DNA of 64,000 bases from Streptococcus ovis DSM 16829 (GTDB taxonomy: Bacteria > Bacillota > Bacilli > Lactobacillales > Streptococcaceae), in contig NZ_KB904583.1 in the NCBI RefSeq assembly GCF_000380125.1, positions 1-64,000 on the forward strand, written 5' to 3'. The position numbers were made by a program, and so were the translations under genes. Within the stretch, counting starts at the first letter, position 1, and each line of letters begins with the position of its first letter. The notes under the pieces were generated by a model that did not search any database, had not been told where the DNA came from, and was given only the letters and a program-made list of their open reading frames with translations. Positions 17,209 through 27,972 of this stretch are shown in pieces.

Positions 17209-18036
17209 CTACTGGACTTGATAGACCAAGTAGTTCCCTAAAATTTTATAAGAAATTTGCAGACTTGTCAATTCTTTTAAGGCATATTGGACCAGTTCAT
17301 GCTCTTTATACTGGACATCTATAATAAAGAAATACTCTCCTAAGGCAGTTTTCAAAGGCCGATTTTCGATTTTTGTCAAATCAATTCCACGCCATGCAAA
17401 GACAGACATGGCCTTGTAAAGCGCACCAGGCAGATTATCTGGGAGGGTTAGGGCGAGAGATAGTTTCTCTTCTTGTGCGGGCAAGGAAAGGCTTGGCACC
17501 TCTTTTCCAAGTAACCAAAACCGTGTGAAATTCTCATCTATTTCCTGAATATCTGATGCAACAATTGCCAGCTGGTATTCTTCGGCGGCAGCCAAGGGAG
17601 CGATTGCCGCATATGGTTTTTCGGGATGCTGCGCAACATATCGGGCTGCATAAGCCGTACTGGCCGTCATCTCAAAGTGCGCCTGTGGATAATGAGCACG
17701 GATGTATTCCTTTCCTTGTGCAATGGCCTGCGGATGTGAATAGATAACCTCAATTTTCTTGTCTGGACTGGTTGCAAGCAATTGCTGGGCAATCGGTTGA
17801 ATAATTTCTGCTACCGCATGGATATCCGCCTGATGAAAGAGATAGTCCAATGTTTCATGAACCGACCCTTCAATCGAATTTTCCACAGGAATGACGGAGT
17901 AGTCTACCTGACCAGATTCGTAGGCCTTGATGACCTCAGTAATCGTTGAATAAGCCTGCAAATCCATTTCTGGAAAGGCCTGTTGAGCCACATGATGGGT
18001 AAAGGACCCACGCGGTCCCAAATAAGCTACATGCAT
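17209..18036 (-). CDS. pheA: Prephenate dehydratase
   Basis: 275 residues, monofunctional. The catalytic domain (1-180) shows [29 protein letters not shown] and the active-site TRFWLLG. A C-terminal ACT domain (~190-272) with [24 protein letters not shown]-like ENRPLK and YFFIID is expected to give phenylalanine feedback inhibition. It converts prephenate to phenylpyruvate. It overlaps aroK by 10 bases, so the aroA-aroK-pheA genes are one unit. Confidence 0.95.
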   Translation of the reverse strand: MHVAYLGPRGSFTHHVAQQAFPEMDLQAYSTITEVIKAYESGQVDYSVIPVENSIEGSVHETLDYLFHQADIHAVAEIIQPIAQQLLATSPDKKIEVIYSHPQAIAQGKEYIRAHYPQAHFEMTASTAYAARYVAQHPEKPYAAIAPLAAAEEYQLAIVASDIQEIDENFTRFWLLGKEVPSLSLPAQEEKLSLALTLPDNLPGALYKAMSVFAWRGIDLTKIENRPLKTALGEYFFIIDVQYKEHELVQYALKELTSLQISYKILGNYLVYQVQ

Positions 18037-18518
18037 CGAATTAACCTTGCTACTTCTTCCGGTGTCCGGTGGTCTGTATTGATAATCAAATCAGACAACC
18101 CTTCGTAGAGCATCATCCGACGCTCATAAATCCCGTGAAAGTCTTCCTTAGAGTTATTTAAAAAGAGGGGACGTTGGTAGATCTTATCATGTTCAATTCG
18201 GTCATAAAGGACTTCAAATGAAGCCGCTAAAAGGACATTGTACTTGCGATTCTTTCTTAAAAGTTCACGATTTTTTTCAGATACAACAACACCGCCACCA
18301 GTTGAGATAATCACATCACCATCCAGTGCCAACAACTCCTCTAAAGTTTCAGACTCGATTTTCCGAAAGGCAGGCTCTCCCTCTTTGGCAAAAAATTCTG
18401 TGATGGACATGCCAATTTTTTCTTCAATAATCGTGTCCATATCATAAAATTCACCACCTAGATGTCCAGCAACAGTCGTTTTTCCTGCCCCCATAAATCC
18501 TAATAAAATCTTTGCCAT
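18027..18518 (-). CDS. aroK: Shikimate kinase
   Basis: 163 residues. P-loop GFMGAGKTT (residues 7-15), the shikimate-binding DMDTIIEEK and FRKIE segments, and ISTGGGVV are all present. Phosphorylates shikimate at the 3-hydroxyl using ATP. It follows aroA by 17 bases and overlaps pheA. Slightly short at the C-terminus, as in other streptococci. Confidence 0.95.
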   Translation of the reverse strand: MAKILLGFMGAGKTTVAGHLGGEFYDMDTIIEEKIGMSITEFFAKEGEPAFRKIESETLEELLALDGDVIISTGGGVVVSEKNRELLRKNRKYNVLLAASFEVLYDRIEHDKIYQRPLFLNNSKEDFHGIYERRMMLYEGLSDLIINTDHRTPEEVARLIRCM

Positions 18519-18535
18519 AAGGCCTTCTCCTTTCT

Positions 18536-19816
<1,281 letters not shown>

Positions 19817-19961
19817 CTATTTTTCCTCTACATCCAAATCACTGATATATCTAATCATTATAGCATAAACATACTGAATTTTCGAACAATTTCTGTATCT
19901 TTTATGGAAAGACATCGCTTATACTTGCTATCATCCTGTATCTTCTATTGGAGCACAAAAA

Positions 19962-19986
19962 ACCGACAGCCTAATAGACTGTCGGT
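19962..19986 (-). terminator. Rho-independent terminator
   Basis: Stem CCGACAG / CTGTCGG and a T run on the minus strand, just after the small secreted-protein gene at 20007. Confidence 0.85.
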
Positions 19987-20006
19987 CATCGAATCACCGT
20001 ATCGAC

Positions 20007-20459
20007 CTAATCATTAGCCAATTTAAGGGCCACCTTAGCTTCCCCAACGGTTGTCGCTTCCGGACTAAAGAGATTATAGTGTATCTTAGTTCCGTCATTG
20101 TTAATGACATAGCCCAAATCACCATCGCCCTCATAACCAGGCACTTTAGACATGAGCCCACCGAACTCATCCGCCAAAATTCGCTGATCGTCAGATTCAA
20201 AGTAAGCAAAATAATCGTCAATTTGCTCATCAGTATATCCCTTGAGAGTCTCTTTCAGAATAGCGATTGTTACATTCTCTTTAGACTGAACAGTAATCAT
20301 ACTTTGACTTTCATCTTCATGGGTAATTGTGATGTTTCGACCTTCTCCTTCTTGGGCTTGAGCAAACAAGGTGGGAGAATTAGCTAGAAAAACACCCCAG
20401 GTTCCCACTCCAACTATCAAAATTGATAGAAATAAGCTCCTTTCTAATTTGCGTTTCAT
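20007..20459 (-). CDS. Small exported protein of unknown function
   Basis: 150 residues with a Sec-type signal peptide: basic MKRKLERS, hydrophobic LFLSILIVGVGTWGVFLA, and a probable cleavage after AQA near residue 36. The mature part is acidic (many Asp/Glu, EGDGDLGYVINNDGTKIHYN) and shows no known domain, lipobox or sorting signal. AAGGAGG precedes the ATG. It stands alone between the aroA unit and the flavoprotein gene, with its own terminator. Confidence 0.75.
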   Translation of the reverse strand: MKRKLERSLFLSILIVGVGTWGVFLANSPTLFAQAQEGEGRNITITHEDESQSMITVQSKENVTIAILKETLKGYTDEQIDDYFAYFESDDQRILADEFGGLMSKVPGYEGDGDLGYVINNDGTKIHYNLFSPEATTVGEAKVALKLAND

Positions 20460-20649
20460 TTTACACCTCCTTATAAATGATGCAACATAGAAATCAACAA
20501 CCTTACAGTAGCCATTTGATGAAACAACTGCAACTTTTTGGACGGCACCCCCTGCCCCTCCTCCTTTCTAAAAAAAGTTCATTCACTAAAATATATAACC
20601 TACTCTTTACTTTCATGATATGACTTTCTTTTTACTTTGTCAAAGAAAA
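20460..20649. other. Intergenic, no gene seen
   Basis: AT-rich spacer upstream of the exported-protein gene; it should hold that gene's promoter, but I see no clear consensus, palindrome or small frame with a ribosome site. Confidence 0.4.
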
Positions 20650-20684
20650 ACACAAAAGGTCTGAACCTACTGATTCAGACCTTT
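20650..20684 (-). terminator. Rho-independent terminator of the flavoprotein gene
   Basis: Perfect 11-base stem AAAGGTCTGAA / TTCAGACCTTT, then a T-rich tail on the minus strand. Confidence 0.85.
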
Positions 20685-20708
20685 AATGGTAGTTTTTAGT
20701 TCGTAAAT

Positions 20709-23612
20709 TTATTTCACTTGCTCGGCAGCGAGTTTACCTGATGTCAGTGCCCAAGCGTTGTTGGCACCTGATGGTGAATCGGTACCCATGACACCACCGA
20801 CAACTTCACCAGCCGCATAAAGTCCTTTGATGACATCTCCCTTAGTATTATGAACTTGGAGTTTATCATCGACAACTAGGCCACCCATCGTTGTTGCAAA
20901 ACGTGGTTTTTGCTCAATCATGTAGTATGGACCTTCGCCAACTGGCACTTGAAGGAACATAGCTGGACGACCGAAGTCTTCATCCACGCCTTTGGCTACC
21001 GCTTCGTTAAAGCGAGTTACCGTATTCTTCAAAGCTTGTGTATCCATACCAGCTAAGTCTGCTAATTCTTCCAGAGTATCCGCATGGAAGAGGAATGGAG
21101 TCTTACTACCATTTGCCTCCAACCATTCATTTACCTCTTTTGGCGAAATCCCCGCTTCAGCGAGTCCTTCACGGAAGATATCGAAGTATTTTTGATCAAG
21201 GAGAAGATAGAGGACTTTAGGTTCCTGTTCCATCAAGACTTCCAAGATATCATGGTTACTTGCACGCTCATTGATCACACGGTGTCCAAGAGAATTCACA
21301 AGGATACCATTTTCTTTCAAGACACGGAGGTTCCCGTCAATCGTAGATTTAGCTGTTCCAGGAGAAACTTCAACACCATTTGGATAGATTTTTCCGAGTT
21401 CCATCATGAGGGTTGCTGCATCCACATCTTCTGCCTGTGCCATTTGCACCCCTTCACCCATAGAAGAACGTGTTCCATAGAAGAGTACATCCTTGAGCTC
21501 GTCAGAAAGCATGGCCTTATTGTTTCCGTAACCACCGGTTGTCAGGATAACAGCCTTAGCAGCAATACGGTGAGTCGTACCATTCTCTTCGACTGCAACT
21601 AGACCAGTCACATTTCCTTGACCATCTGTCAAGAGTTTTTCTGCCTTGGTTTGAAGGAGAAGGTTGACATTAGACTCTGCCATCTTAGCACGAACGGCAG
21701 CGGCAAATCCATGTCCACCGTGATCATAAGCCAATTCACGGTTCTTACGATACTCAGCGAGAATATGAAGGCCACCTGCCATATCATACTGGACACCGAT
21801 ATAGTCATGCACCCAATCGGTTGCCTGACCGACATTGTTTGCCAAGAGTTCTAAGAGTTCGATAACATTCTTGTTATTTCCATTTTTGAGGAAATCTTCC
21901 ACCATGATTTGTGGTTCGTCATCTGTCACACCTGCTTCATGTTGCAAACGTGATCCTAGAACCACTTGGTTTCCTCCAGATACTGAAATGGCACCACCGA
22001 TGAAACTGAGTTTTTCAACAAGCGTTGTTTTCAAGCCAAGTTCATCTGCACGAAGGGATGCTGCAATACCAGCTGCACCACCGCCGACCACAACGACATC
22101 AACTTCTTCTTCAATGACTTCTGTTGATCGTTCAATAACTGGTTTTTGACGAGCTTTCAGAACATCAACAGCATCTTGTCCGCTGGCTTGACGAGCTGCA
22201 TCGGCTACCCCATCAATGACCCCTTGTGAGGTTGAAGAGGCACCTGATACAGCATCAACATTGAGCGTTTGGAATTCAATGATTTGTTTTGGCATGCGCT
22301 CAAAGACAAGATCCGATAGGCCCGCAGATTCGCCTGAGTTGTCAATTTCAATACCTGTAATCTTATGTTCATCAAATGTGACAACCATTGGAAGTGCACT
22401 GTTATGCCCATAAGACATGACATGGTATTGTCCAGGTTTGAAGGACAAATCCTTACTCATCAATTCTTTTAAGCGCTCAGCTTTCGCCTTTTCAGCTTCC
22501 ACATCTTTGACAAGGAAGAAGGTATCATCCATAAATTTCCAAAGTGGAGTAGGGATGACCAATTTCTCACGGTCATGAATATCTGCAAATGGCTGTACTT
22601 CTTTGCCTGCCTTAATAGCACCAGCCCAGTCAGGCTCTACAAGGAAGCCTTTTGCCACAGCTAACAAGTCATAGCCTGCTTCAAGAGCACCTTCAGCATC
22701 TTCTTTTTGTAGAATTGCTCCAACACCCATGATCGGTGTTTGCGCTAATTTACCAGTTTTTTGAGCATTAAATTTCGTAATGAGCATTTCTGCATCATCT
22801 GGGTTGACAATCGAATTACGAGTATAGGCTCCCATTGAAAAATGGAAGTAATCCAAGTCATATTCTGCTAAAGAGTGCAAGAGATACATGGTATCTTCAA
22901 AGCGAATCCCTGGCTCTTCTAGCTCTTCCGGTGAAAAGCGGTAGCCAAGAACAAAATTCTTTGCGCCTTCTTCTTCAATGACATGTTTGGCAGCCTTCAC
23001 TACTTCGACTGGGAATTTCGCACGTTTTTCCATTGTGCCACCCCAAGCATCCTGACGACGGTTTGAATGTGGTGAAAAGAATTGTTGCAAGAGATAAGTG
23101 TTGGCACCATGGAGTTCTACACCATCAAATCCAGCCTTAATCGCACGCCGAACCCCTTCTGCGAAGTAGTCAATCATAGCCAAGATTTCTTGGTGTGTCA
23201 TTTCAGTAGGTACAGGAGCATTTGGACGAAGGGCAGCTACTGCAGAAGCAGAGACTGGATTTTTTCCTTCGTTCATATTTGGAAAGGCCATCCGACCTGC
23301 ATGGTAAATCTGGATAAGAGCTTTCGAACCCTTAGCCTGAATGGCTTTCGCTAAGCGTGATAGACCTTCAATCTTATCATCATGGTCAATCCCAAGAGCA
23401 CCATAGAAGCCACGCCCAAAGTTCTCCACAAAGGCAGATTCAACAATGACAGTCCCCACTTCACCAGAACGATGTGCATAGTATTCAATCAATTCTTCTG
23501 TGATGCTCCCATCAAAATAGGCAGATTGAGTGGTCATTGGAGAAACCACAATACGGTTTTTCAAGGCTACACCCGATGGCAAGTTTACTGTTTCAAATAC
23601 TTGTTTTGTCAT
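20709..23612 (-). CDS. Three-domain flavoprotein enoate reductase (OYE + FMN-bind + FAD_binding_2)
   Basis: 967 residues. Residues 1-365: an Old Yellow Enzyme-like NADH:flavin oxidoreductase barrel (LKNRIVVSPMTT, GVELHGANTYLLQQFFSPHSNRR). Residues ~393-475: FMN_bind domain with DAVSGASST (453-461), the motif where ApbE attaches FMN covalently to Thr. Residues ~503-967: FccA/fumarate-reductase-type FAD domain (VVVVGGGAAGIAASLRADEL). This architecture is known from cytoplasmic NADH:fumarate and NADH:(hydroxy)cinnamate reductases. The fumarate-binding HTMGG and NRLGG segments read TTMGG and SPSGANNA here, so another unsaturated acid is likelier. There is no signal peptide. It starts 2 bases after aroD; no apbE is in the window. 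Confidence 0.9.
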   Translation of the reverse strand: MTKQVFETVNLPSGVALKNRIVVSPMTTQSAYFDGSITEELIEYYAHRSGEVGTVIVESAFVENFGRGFYGALGIDHDDKIEGLSRLAKAIQAKGSKALIQIYHAGRMAFPNMNEGKNPVSASAVAALRPNAPVPTEMTHQEILAMIDYFAEGVRRAIKAGFDGVELHGANTYLLQQFFSPHSNRRQDAWGGTMEKRAKFPVEVVKAAKHVIEEEGAKNFVLGYRFSPEELEEPGIRFEDTMYLLHSLAEYDLDYFHFSMGAYTRNSIVNPDDAEMLITKFNAQKTGKLAQTPIMGVGAILQKEDAEGALEAGYDLLAVAKGFLVEPDWAGAIKAGKEVQPFADIHDREKLVIPTPLWKFMDDTFFLVKDVEAEKAKAERLKELMSKDLSFKPGQYHVMSYGHNSALPMVVTFDEHKITGIEIDNSGESAGLSDLVFERMPKQIIEFQTLNVDAVSGASSTSQGVIDGVADAARQASGQDAVDVLKARQKPVIERSTEVIEEEVDVVVVGGGAAGIAASLRADELGLKTTLVEKLSFIGGAISVSGGNQVVLGSRLQHEAGVTDDEPQIMVEDFLKNGNNKNVIELLELLANNVGQATDWVHDYIGVQYDMAGGLHILAEYRKNRELAYDHGGHGFAAAVRAKMAESNVNLLLQTKAEKLLTDGQGNVTGLVAVEENGTTHRIAAKAVILTTGGYGNNKAMLSDELKDVLFYGTRSSMGEGVQMAQAEDVDAATLMMELGKIYPNGVEVSPGTAKSTIDGNLRVLKENGILVNSLGHRVINERASNHDILEVLMEQEPKVLYLLLDQKYFDIFREGLAEAGISPKEVNEWLEANGSKTPFLFHADTLEELADLAGMDTQALKNTVTRFNEAVAKGVDEDFGRPAMFLQVPVGEGPYYMIEQKPRFATTMGGLVVDDKLQVHNTKGDVIKGLYAAGEVVGGVMGTDSPSGANNAWALTSGKLAAEQVK

Positions 23613-23614
23613 TG

Positions 23615-24382
23615 TTACTCCTCATTAGTTAATTTCAATGTTGATAAGATATTGCGTAATTCTCCGACTGGCACTTGGCCTGGCGCAGAGGCTTTAGCTG
23701 CCGCACCAAATGTTGCTGATGAGCCAAATACTTCCCCGCTCACACGGCTGACCATTCCTAGCGCTCCCATAGACATGGTGATAAGTGGACGAGTCGCTTT
23801 CGAATAGACTTCTGCTGTCGCTGACAATAATGTCAAAACATCTGTATTCGACTGTGGCATGACTGCAATTTTGCAGATATCTGCATTTTTTTCTTCCATC
23901 AATGTGAGACGACGGACAATCTCATCTTTTTCAGGTGTCGCATCAAAATCATGGTTGCACATGATGACTTTGACATCTTTTTCATGTGCCAAAGCAATCA
24001 ATTCCTGTACCTCAGCTTCTGGCATAAAAAGTTCCACATCAATCAAATCTGCACGACCTTCTTGCAACAAAGTCATGTAAATATCAAAGTACAGTTCATC
24101 AGAAATTGGCCATACCCCGCCTTCTTTGGCTGTACGGAACGTTGCCAAAACGGGTTTGCCTGCAGCTTCACGTACCTTATGAGAAAGAGTTGCTACATTG
24201 CCAGGCGTTTCTACTCCTTCGTAGAAATCAATCCGCCATTCAATTACATCACAATCCAAGTCTTTTGCCTGTGAAGCAGCTAGTAAAATTTCTTCTTCTG
24301 TCTTGCCAACTAGAGGCACGATAATTTTTGGTCGTCCTTGTCCAAAAGTCACACCAGATACGGTTACTGTTGCATTTGCCAT
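23615..24382 (-). CDS. aroD: Type I 3-dehydroquinate dehydratase, second copy
   Basis: 255 residues. Type I Schiff-base enzyme: EWRIDF, the catalytic His in IMCNHDFDATP and the Schiff-base Lys in DICKIAVMP. The C-terminal SMGALGMVSRVSG and SAPGQVP close the barrel. It interconverts 3-dehydroquinate and 3-dehydroshikimate. A separate aroD sits with aroC at 45.4 kb, so this copy, coupled to the enoate reductase and near a carrier and esterase, is probably the catabolic (quinate) one. A long palindromic operator lies upstream. Confidence 0.93.
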   Translation of the reverse strand: MANATVTVSGVTFGQGRPKIIVPLVGKTEEEILLAASQAKDLDCDVIEWRIDFYEGVETPGNVATLSHKVREAAGKPVLATFRTAKEGGVWPISDELYFDIYMTLLQEGRADLIDVELFMPEAEVQELIALAHEKDVKVIMCNHDFDATPEKDEIVRRLTLMEEKNADICKIAVMPQSNTDVLTLLSATAEVYSKATRPLITMSMGALGMVSRVSGEVFGSSATFGAAAKASAPGQVPVGELRNILSTLKLTNEE

Positions 24383-24402
24383 GTTCCTACCATCCTTTGT
24401 TT

Positions 24403-24434
24403 TTGTGATTTAATTCACTTGAATTTTATCACAA
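24403..24434 (-). promoter_or_regulatory. 32-base palindromic operator upstream of aroD-flavoprotein unit
   Basis: The stretch has the symmetrical form TTGTGAT-N2-AATTCA-N2-TGAATT-N2-ATCACAA, 21 bases upstream of the aroD start. Symmetry of this length suggests a dimeric or tetrameric regulator. No such regulator gene is adjacent. Confidence 0.6.
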
Positions 24435-24504
24435 TTGAAAGCACAAATCTAATGAATATATTTTTCCAAACCGATAGATAAATTTTATGCATTTTGTCCA
24501 AAAA

Positions 24505-24538
24505 AGAAAGAGAATCCATGAATCTATGAATTCTCTCT
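24505..24538 (-). terminator. Terminator of the CitMHS-like carrier gene
   Basis: Imperfect stem AGAGAATCCATGA / TATGAATTCTCT followed on the minus strand by TTCTTTTTT, separating the carrier from aroD. Confidence 0.6.
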
Positions 24539-24544
24539 AATAAT

Positions 24545-25882
24545 TTAAAAATGTAGGACTCCTGTGAGTAAGGCTGTTAAAATAACTACCGCATTTGTCA
24601 CAAACATGATTGGAGCCGCATGACGAGTATATGGTCCTACTTCTTCTTCAATCAAGGAACAGCCGACAAAGGTTGCAGAGTTCATTGGAGTGACACTTGT
24701 TGCCAAGGCCAAGTTACATACGAACGGTGCAATGATGGCAATTGGTGATAAACCAAATGCTGCTCCCACTGAAATGAAGAGTGGGTAGAGTGCATTGTAC
24801 AATTGGTAAGGTACAAAGTAAATGATTGGCACTGCTAATAGCAAGAAGATAATGTGCATATACTTCAAAAGGAAGGATGGAAAGACACTTTCCAACAATT
24901 GTGCCAAAGAAGCTACCATAGAGAGTTTGCTTCCATCTTCAGGTGCTGCATTAAAGATAGCAAGGTAGAAACAGATAGCGAGAAGCATGATTAATACATT
25001 GAAGAAAGTCATGCCAGCCTTGTTCCAAATCTGACCAAAATTCTTTGGATAGTTGATGAGGGCTGTTACCATTGATGCTGCTACAAAGACCAAGTAAGAT
25101 GGTACCTTAAAGACAGCTAGAGCAACGATAACCAAGATAAAGACGATAAAGTTGACCCAGAAAAGATTATGACGAGCAAATTCTTTTTCTTTTGTCTCTC
25201 CTGCACCTTCTGTGTCTGCTACAGCTTCTTTTGGAAGTCCGAGTGTGCCATGCTCTTTCTTATGACGCCATGCGAAGTAAACATATTGCAAGATAATCGC
25301 TGGGATAAAGCAGAGTCCCCAAAGAATAGAAGCTGCTGCCAGTGTTTCTGCATCTGTTCCTGCCATTGTCGCAGACATGATAACACCAATTCCCCAAGGG
25401 AGCCAACACATGGCTGCTACAGCTGTTTGACAGATGATAAAGGCAAAATCACGGTCAATCTTAAATTTCTTGTACAAAGGAATCACAATTGGGAACACGA
25501 TCAAATAAGTAGTTGACATATTGGCTGTTAGGTAAGCAATCCCACCCAATACAGTTGTCAAAATCATGACACCGACCACATTCAAGCGGTCGCCAATGAT
25601 TTTCATCACGGCATTGACCATGACATCAAACATCCCTGTTTCTGTCAACATGACGAAGTAAATCAGACCAAACAAGAGCATGTAACCAGTCTGATTCATT
25701 ACCGTACTTAATTGATTCAAGATAAAGGTACTAGTTTGTGTCAAATCATACCCCATCAGGAAACTGAAAATCACTGGAACTGTAAATAAGACAAAGTTCA
25801 TCGGAATCTTCAATTGTTTTTCAAACAGAATGAAAACCACAATGATAGCAAGCATAATTAAGGCTAAAATAGCTGGACTCAT
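24545..25882 (-). CDS. CitMHS-type (ion transporter superfamily) carboxylate carrier
   Basis: 445 residues with about 12 membrane helices, a charged loop near residues 210-235 (KEAVADTEGAGETKEKE) and two half-repeats, each with re-entrant-loop-like segments (TANMSTTYLIVFPIVIPLY; LALATSVTPMNSATFVG). This pattern fits citrate-Mg2+:H+ symporter-like members of the IT superfamily. The substrate is not readable from the sequence. Given aroD, the enoate reductase and the esterase around it, an organic acid such as quinate, shikimate or a phenolic acid is likely (inference). Confidence 0.8.
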   Translation of the reverse strand: MSPAILALIMLAIIVVFILFEKQLKIPMNFVLFTVPVIFSFLMGYDLTQTSTFILNQLSTVMNQTGYMLLFGLIYFVMLTETGMFDVMVNAVMKIIGDRLNVVGVMILTTVLGGIAYLTANMSTTYLIVFPIVIPLYKKFKIDRDFAFIICQTAVAAMCWLPWGIGVIMSATMAGTDAETLAAASILWGLCFIPAIILQYVYFAWRHKKEHGTLGLPKEAVADTEGAGETKEKEFARHNLFWVNFIVFILVIVALAVFKVPSYLVFVAASMVTALINYPKNFGQIWNKAGMTFFNVLIMLLAICFYLAIFNAAPEDGSKLSMVASLAQLLESVFPSFLLKYMHIIFLLLAVPIIYFVPYQLYNALYPLFISVGAAFGLSPIAIIAPFVCNLALATSVTPMNSATFVGCSLIEEEVGPYTRHAAPIMFVTNAVVILTALLTGVLHF

Positions 25883-25907
25883 AATCTCTCTCCTAACATA
25901 TTATTCT

Positions 25908-26861
25908 TTATTTTTTCAACTCATCCAACATACCAAATTCACGTTTGAAGGACCAAGCCATCATGTCGTGAACAAAGTCAGTGTAAGGATGTGGTGCTGC
26001 AGTGAAGGTGTGTCCCACACGTGGAGCTAGGAACATTTCTGTTGGTACACCAGCTTGAAGCAAGCGTTGACCATATTCCAAAGCGGTATCACGTAATGTG
26101 TCATATTCACCCATGATAATCATCTGTGCCCCCAATCCACCAAGGTCATGGCAGAATTTTGGAAAGGCATAATAAGAAGGAACCGTACCATCATAGCCGC
26201 CTAGATAAGCAGCCTCAGCACTGAAGAATTTATTAGCAGGTCCCATTCTAAACTGATAGAGTTGTTGAAAGGCTGGTGTTGTTTCTAAGGCTGTGTCCAT
26301 GGTTGGACAATTCAAAACTGTCAATGCAGGAGTCCATTCATTGCGGTCACGAAGATAGAGAGCCAATCCTTCCGCAATAGTACCGCCTGCGCTTGAACCG
26401 TGAAGTCCAATCCGCTCACCATCGCCTCCAAATTCATCTGCGTGCTCATGCAGATACATATAAGCGGTGTGACAATCCGCAATGGTTTCTTTATAGGTAT
26501 AGCCTGTTTTACCTGTCAAACGGTATTCAACAGCCACGACGATTGCAGGTACTCGCTCTGCTATCGCAATACAGCGGGCATTGTCAAAGGCAACCGTCCC
26601 TGCCACAAATCCGCCACCGTGAATATCTAAAATCATCGGTGCCTTGTCTGGAAGATTAGCTGGTGTAAAGACACGAATTTGCAGTTCTTCGTCCGCATCA
26701 GGACGTGGAATAAAGCGATCTTCCATGGTCATCCCATCAGGCAATTCAAAACTCATCATTGCCTTTCCTTGGGCTTCCTTATATTTTTTCACTCCATCTG
26801 TCACTTCAGCCAAATTACTATACAAGTGATCTTCATATCCGGGAAATGGTGTAACGTTCAT
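25908..26861 (-). CDS. Alpha/beta hydrolase (HSL-type esterase)
   Basis: 317 residues. The oxyanion HGGGF motif (DIHGGGFVAG), nucleophile elbow GSSAGG, the Asp in MGEYDTLRD and the His in RVGHTFT give a full catalytic triad. This is the fold-3/hormone-sensitive-lipase type acting on small carboxylic esters. It is cytoplasmic (no signal peptide). It is 25 bases upstream of the carrier gene, so the two are co-transcribed. Together with the quinate-type genes, hydrolysis of an ester such as chlorogenate is an attractive but unproven role. Confidence 0.88.
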   Translation of the reverse strand: MNVTPFPGYEDHLYSNLAEVTDGVKKYKEAQGKAMMSFELPDGMTMEDRFIPRPDADEELQIRVFTPANLPDKAPMILDIHGGGFVAGTVAFDNARCIAIAERVPAIVVAVEYRLTGKTGYTYKETIADCHTAYMYLHEHADEFGGDGERIGLHGSSAGGTIAEGLALYLRDRNEWTPALTVLNCPTMDTALETTPAFQQLYQFRMGPANKFFSAEAAYLGGYDGTVPSYYAFPKFCHDLGGLGAQMIIMGEYDTLRDTALEYGQRLLQAGVPTEMFLAPRVGHTFTAAPHPYTDFVHDMMAWSFKREFGMLDELKK

Positions 26862-27070
26862 GATACTTTCCTTTCGATTACTGTTTTTTTTATATGTTTA
26901 TTCTAACATACTTTGAGAATGATTTCACAAATTCCTTTTATGAATTTTCGCACCCGTTTTCTATAAAATCCTTCTATGGATTTTTAGGTGATTTTCTTTG
27001 AAAATGCTTCCTATTCTGACTAGAAAAAGAGAAAAAAGAAGCGTATAATCAAAGCTATAAGGAGATTCAT
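26862..27070. promoter_or_regulatory. Divergent promoter region (esterase / MBL hydrolase)
   Basis: Both flanking genes are read outward from here. A hairpin-like dyad AAAATCC / GGATTTT lies at 26965-26984. AAGGAGA precedes the MBL gene. No exact consensus promoter could be fixed. Confidence 0.4.
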
Positions 27071-27931
27071 ATGTACGACTCAACAATTACACTTGGAATA
27101 GATAACTTAGCAACAACTTGCCAACATTGGCAGATAACAGATACCATCTATGCTATTCAAAATCCAGGCTTTCTTCCTGGTCCTGGTAGACTCCCAGGCT
27201 GGGGCTACTCCCTGTCTTACCTGATTTTAGGAAAAGAACGAGCGCTGTTACTGGACACAGGATTTGGAATTGCGGATTTGAAATCATATATAGAAGACCT
27301 CACCCCTCTACCACTTATAGTTGTCAACAGTCATGTCCATCCAGATCATTCTGGTGGCAATCGCCAATTTGAGACAGTCTATATCGGTGAAAATGAATGG
27401 CCTTCAAAAGAAGGGTTTGTCTTTCCAATCGCGACTGTGCCTCACAAAAAAGTCCACCCAGCTGTTGTTTCTGGCGGAGACTACCAGTTTAGCACCTTGA
27501 AAGATGGTGAGTGGATTGAACTTGGCAAGAGGCGCCTTCAAGTGATAGCCATTCCGGGTCACACCAAGGGATCCATCGCTCTATATGATGAAGAAAGTCA
27601 CTACTTATTCAGCGGTGATGCCATTGTGAAACGAATTTTCTATGGAGCAAGTGTTCCTCTTAGTCAATACAAAGCGGCACTGTTAACAGTAAAAGGTTTA
27701 GATATAAAGGAAATTCTGAGTGCCCACTGGCCACAACCTTTACCAACCAGCTTCATTGATCAGGTTCTTTATCTAATTGATCACTTTAATCCAGACCAAT
27801 CTGAACCCGCTGCTTGGAATGTGCCCGATACACCTGACCTAAGAATGGTCCATTATGGCCAAGATTTTGATGATCCTAATTTTTGTGCGATGAGTTTTGC
27901 GATGGACCAATTAGAAGCAATAATGCAATAA
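27071..27931 (+). CDS. Metallo-beta-lactamase-fold hydrolase
   Basis: 286 residues. The metal motif HVHPDHSGG (HxHxDH, residues ~92-98), the second His in IPGHTKGS, Asp in LFSGDAIV and a C-terminal His in LSAHWPQP form the usual dinuclear site. Substrate unknown; MBL hydrolases act on lactones, thioesters and phosphodiesters. Divergently transcribed from the esterase-carrier unit, and possibly sharing its control; a lactone such as quinide is a conceivable substrate, purely by context. Confidence 0.85.
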   Translation: MYDSTITLGIDNLATTCQHWQITDTIYAIQNPGFLPGPGRLPGWGYSLSYLILGKERALLLDTGFGIADLKSYIEDLTPLPLIVVNSHVHPDHSGGNRQFETVYIGENEWPSKEGFVFPIATVPHKKVHPAVVSGGDYQFSTLKDGEWIELGKRRLQVIAIPGHTKGSIALYDEESHYLFSGDAIVKRIFYGASVPLSQYKAALLTVKGLDIKEILSAHWPQPLPTSFIDQVLYLIDHFNPDQSEPAAWNVPDTPDLRMVHYGQDFDDPNFCAMSFAMDQLEAIMQ

Positions 27932-27972
27932 ATGAGCCACCTAAACCCTCTTTGATGAGTACTGCAAAAAAC

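Noticed and set aside
21084-21602. 172-codon plus-strand frame opposite the flavoprotein
   Set aside because: Antisense shadow without start signals.
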